Positions 4,345 to 6,651 of a DNA stretch of 6,651 nucleotides are shown here, one piece after another. Under the pieces are notes generated by a model that made no database searches, was not told where the DNA came from, and saw nothing but the letters and a program-made list of their open reading frames with translations. Positions within the stretch are counted from its first letter, which is position 1. The number at the start of each line of letters is the position of its first letter. Origin of the DNA: Methylocapsa sp. (GTDB taxonomy: Bacteria > Pseudomonadota > Alphaproteobacteria > Rhizobiales > Beijerinckiaceae); contig PLUZ01000533.1 of the NCBI GenBank assembly GCA_003162995.1, forward strand, positions 149 through 6,799, in the 5' to 3' direction. Position numbers and translations under genes: made by a program.

Positions 4345-6243
4345 CTAGCCCATTTCGGTCGGCGACCAAGACGGGCCCATCCAAGTCCCGCGACTATCAG
4401 CGCCTGCCGCACTCGTCGGATATGTCGCCGAGGCAACCATTTGCGACGTGACAACTTGCGTCAGTTTGCGGCCGTCCAAGGTTGCCGTCAGCGCGAGATT
4501 AACGGTAGTCGAGCGCGCTGGCGGCACAAGGCTGCTGTGCTTCTCCAACTGCGGCGTAGTTGCACCAGGTGCTGCCGGCGATGCTGGGAGGCTTCCCGGC
4601 ATCCACGAAGGCAGCATGCCGCGGATCGACGAAAACATATTGCTGATGGCAGAACTAATCGCGCTGCCAAGCGCGTTCATCCCGTCGTTGATCAGCTTAA
4701 CAGCGGTCCCCACGGCGCTTCCCAATCCAGCCACGCCAGCCTGAATGCCGCCGGCAAGCCCGAGCATAAAATCAGTGGCTTTTGAGCCATATATCGCATA
4801 CCCGGATGCAGCCGCGGCAATCGCGGACCCAACCGCCGCAATTCCCAACGCGAACGGTCCCATTGCGCTGACTGCAGCAACAATGCCAGCCCCAATCAGA
4901 ACACTGCCAATGCTGGCCATTGCGAGACCTATCGCAGCAGCCGCTTTACCGACCTCCATAACCTTCTCTGGGTTCACCGCAGCCCATTGAGACACGTTTT
5001 TAAAAACTTCGGTCAATGGCTTGATGATAGAATCAAGGAACGGCTTGACGAAATTCTCGCCTATCGCTTCTTTCACGTTTTCCCATTGCGCCTGGATTGC
5101 CTGATGGATGGCCTTGGGATCATTCGCGTTGAGGATCCCCGTGGCATCCGGACCGACATTATTAATGTTTCGCATCTCTCGATTAAGCTGGGCATTTGTT
5201 TTTGGCAGTAGAAGCTCGTCGAGACCCGCCTTTAAAAGCTTGTTTCCGCGGCCGATGTCTCCAACGATCACGGCCATTCTGGCCATATCATTGGTGTCAA
5301 CGCCCATACTTCTTAGCTTCTCGCGATAGTCATTCGCCCAATCAATCGGGTTAGCGCGAAGCTTGTCCGCTTCAAAGACTGAACCAACCTTGAACCCCTT
5401 AAACTTCTTGCCGTCCCAGAGCTCATCTTCGGCCGAGTGCAAGCCCCATTTTTCTTGCGCTGTAGCCTGGATCCGGCTGGCCAGCGCGCCGCCACCGCCG
5501 CCCCAGAGATTGTTTTGCATCTGATACATCATGGAGCCGGTGCGGTTGCCGCCACCGAGCGCGATAATGGCCGGGAGACCCTTCGTCAGAAATTCATCAT
5601 TCCAGCCAAAGCGAGCATCGCCGGACGTGAGAATGTTGGTTTTGAATTGAGATGGATCGAACCGTTTGCCGAGCGCGATCACCGAACCGGCAAGCGTCTC
5701 CGTGGCAGCCTGTAACGATTCTGGAGTCGTGCGCCCCGCGATGTCTACGCCCTGGATTGCGCTAACTATACCTTTGTCGCCTAATTTTCCACCTGTCGAA
5801 TCCACCACATTTTTAAGAACGTTATATGGATGCAACAACTTCGAGGCTTCGTTCACATCCTGAACGACGTTGTAAAGATCGTGTAATGCAGAGATGTTAT
5901 CGGTTGCCGTCGTCCGCATATTGTCGCCGGCCTCTTTCCATGCGGCGCCGGTTATCTTTGCCATATCAGCCATGCGCGACTGCACGGGAAGTGCAGCCTC
6001 GAACAGCGTCTTAACATGGACGATCTTCTCGCCCGCCTCTTCGAGGTGATGCAGGACCTTCCCGATTTCAACGCCGGCCGCGACCATCGCGCCGCCCGTC
6101 AACGCGAGCTTCATGCTGGTGTTAAGTTCTTTGAAGTTTCTATCGAGTCCCATCACCTTCGCGGCGATTACGCCGAGAACGCCAGAAATGCCATCAACGC
6201 ACGAGAGGCGGATTACAGTGTCGTATGGCGAAGCTGTGGTCAT
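4345..6243 (-). CDS. Phage tail tape-measure protein, 632 aa
   Basis: Sets tail length, sits inside the tail tube and helps DNA passage. The ATG at 6243 shares one base with the upstream TGA. Visible regions: an N-terminal helical part with Gly/Ala segments (20-60), a long mostly soluble middle (about 70-420) including a Gly-rich loop GGGGGALASR near 248-257, and NPEKVMEVGKAAAAIGLAMA at 424-443 leading into a hydrophobic Gly/Ala stretch (to about 485, with more at 494-535). Tape-measure proteins of the PhageMin_Tail/TP901 type commonly have such a segment. A Pro-rich linker (544-580) precedes a short beta-like C-terminal part (TTVNLALTATLDGRKLTQVV, 579-598). By the usual rule of about 0.15 nm per residue it would correspond to a tail near 95 nm. 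It lies between a probable tail-assembly gene and the tail hydrolase, the expected position. Confidence 0.85.
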   Translation of the reverse strand: MTTASPYDTVIRLSCVDGISGVLGVIAAKVMGLDRNFKELNTSMKLALTGGAMVAAGVEIGKVLHHLEEAGEKIVHVKTLFEAALPVQSRMADMAKITGAAWKEAGDNMRTTATDNISALHDLYNVVQDVNEASKLLHPYNVLKNVVDSTGGKLGDKGIVSAIQGVDIAGRTTPESLQAATETLAGSVIALGKRFDPSQFKTNILTSGDARFGWNDEFLTKGLPAIIALGGGNRTGSMMYQMQNNLWGGGGGALASRIQATAQEKWGLHSAEDELWDGKKFKGFKVGSVFEADKLRANPIDWANDYREKLRSMGVDTNDMARMAVIVGDIGRGNKLLKAGLDELLLPKTNAQLNREMRNINNVGPDATGILNANDPKAIHQAIQAQWENVKEAIGENFVKPFLDSIIKPLTEVFKNVSQWAAVNPEKVMEVGKAAAAIGLAMASIGSVLIGAGIVAAVSAMGPFALGIAAVGSAIAAAASGYAIYGSKATDFMLGLAGGIQAGVAGLGSAVGTAVKLINDGMNALGSAISSAISNMFSSIRGMLPSWMPGSLPASPAAPGATTPQLEKHSSLVPPARSTTVNLALTATLDGRKLTQVVTSQMVASATYPTSAAGADSRGTWMGPSWSPTEMG

Positions 6244-6491
6244 CAGTTAACAATCCCGTGTTCGCGAAATTTCATTGTTAGCGCATCGCCAAGCGCCTCG
6301 ACCTGCGCGAGCTTCTCTTGCGACGCAAGCGACATCGATTCGGCATCCGGATGCGTGCCAACAAGCCTTCCAAGATTACCTGTCGTAATCATTACCTCGG
6401 CCGCCGCACTCATCTTGCCGGCAGCCATCAGTTCCGCCGCATCAGTGGCCGCCGCATGAAGCCGATCCATAAGCTTGTCGATATCAATCAT
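6243..6491 (-). CDS. Small phage protein between tail-assembly gene and tape measure, 82 aa
   Basis: ATG at 6491 overlaps the TGA of the upstream frame (ATGA, 6491-6488). AAGGA lies about 9 nt upstream. Its own TGA shares a base with the tape-measure ATG. The protein (MIDIDKLMDRLHAAATDAAE...) is acidic and helical, with a Met/Ala-rich middle and QEKLAQVEALGDALTMKFRE near the C-terminus. Small helical proteins in this position are often tail-assembly chaperone components, but no family is recognised from sequence alone. The same frame is open up to the window edge, but the upstream part is Gly/Arg/Cys-rich and looks non-coding, so the ATG is preferred. Confidence 0.75.
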   Translation of the reverse strand: MIDIDKLMDRLHAAATDAAELMAAGKMSAAAEVMITTGNLGRLVGTHPDAESMSLASQEKLAQVEALGDALTMKFREHGIVN

Positions 6492-6651
6492 TCGCTCAAA
6501 TCCTTGAAAATATCCGCGGCGGCACGGACGAAAGGAGCAACCCGCACCGCCGCGGTGACCAGCGCCGGCGCCGCGGGTCAGGACACCCCACCGCCGCCGA
6601 TCTATCCACCATGCCCGGAATGCGTTGAGTCCGTTGGCTCTCGCTTTCGTT
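6488..6651 (-). CDS. 3' part of probable tail-assembly gene, with a reading-frame change near 6580
   Basis: The last 29 codons before TGA 6490-6488 read like a real helical C-terminus (PAAPALVTAAVRVAPFVRAA, then ADIFKDLSE) with GC-rich third positions, and the stop overlaps the next start by ATGA. But this frame has an in-frame TGA at 6580-6578 and no usable start after it. Upstream, a different frame gives plausible protein (ANGLNAFRAWWIDRRRWGVL) while the other two do not. A +1 (or -2) shift just after 6580 joins the two. Genes just before tape measures in many tailed phages are tail-assembly chaperones made by programmed frameshifting, so that is the preferred reading; a disabling indel or sequence error is possible. 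The 5' end lies outside the window. Confidence 0.45.
6540..6578 (-). repeat. GC-rich inverted repeat next to the frame change
   Basis: ACCCGC (6540-6545) and GCGGGT (6573-6578) are perfect 6-bp arms around a very GC-rich interior that contains the 10-bp palindrome GCGCCGGCGC. On the minus-strand mRNA it begins directly at the point where the reading frame must change, a position where stimulatory structures occur in programmed frameshifting. In DNA this GC-rich, such repeats can also arise by chance. Confidence 0.35.

Noticed and set aside
4324..4785. Plus-strand 153-aa Arg/His-rich frame
   Set aside because: It is antisense to the tape-measure C-terminus; its composition is typical of the reverse strand of a GC-rich gene.
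6016..6459. Plus-strand 147-aa frame
   Set aside because: It mirrors the tape-measure start and the 82-aa gene; it is Ser/Ala/Cys-rich shadow sequence with no SD.

Overview
The window looks like part of a prophage or phage genome from an alphaproteobacterium, most likely a Rhizobiales (Bradyrhizobium-like) host. The reasons are a moderately GC-rich composition with a GC-leaning third codon position, densely packed genes with ATGA stop/start overlaps, a tail tape-measure protein beside a glucosaminidase-type cell-wall hydrolase, and small helical proteins of a style familiar from rhizobial prophages (for example the motif SDPIFAAIAQHKA). The host assignment is inference; the phage assignment rests mainly on the tail genes.

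Right part (about 2411-6651, minus strand, read from right to left): a tail operon. It enters the window with the end of a probable tail-assembly gene whose reading frame changes near 6580. It continues with an 82-aa protein, a 632-aa tape-measure protein and a 431-aa tail-associated glucosaminidase with a histidine-rich linker. After these come three tightly coupled small genes: a 31-aa cationic peptide, a 76-aa protein of unknown function and a 94-aa protein with a likely helix-turn-helix. Every junction from the right edge to 3046 is an overlap or a gap of 3 nt or less, and the last three genes overlap by ATGA.

Middle part (1138-2458, plus strand): a cassette running against the phage genes. 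A 57-aa ribbon-helix-helix (RHH) regulator overlaps a YfbU-family gene by ATGA, followed by a 172-aa protein with a C-terminal membrane segment. The YfbU gene is clearly more AT-rich than its neighbours. A perfect 8+8 bp inverted repeat lies directly before the RHH start and covers the -35 box of a good promoter for the divergent minus-strand genes. The cassette's last gene runs 48 nt into the end of the tail operon.

Left part (1-1122, minus strand): a second operon of small genes (77, 74 and 137 aa, plus a gene cut by the left edge), each with a strong Shine-Dalgarno site. Functions are unknown. Two of these proteins appear related to each other, and the 137-aa frame contains a strong internal start suggesting two genes that now share one frame.

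The most interesting element is the RHH/YfbU/membrane-protein cassette with its operator. It has the layout of a self-regulated accessory module (toxin-antitoxin-like or a prophage-encoded defence/lysogeny gene set), but that function is inference. No tRNA, rRNA, CRISPR array, integrase, transposase or attachment site was seen.
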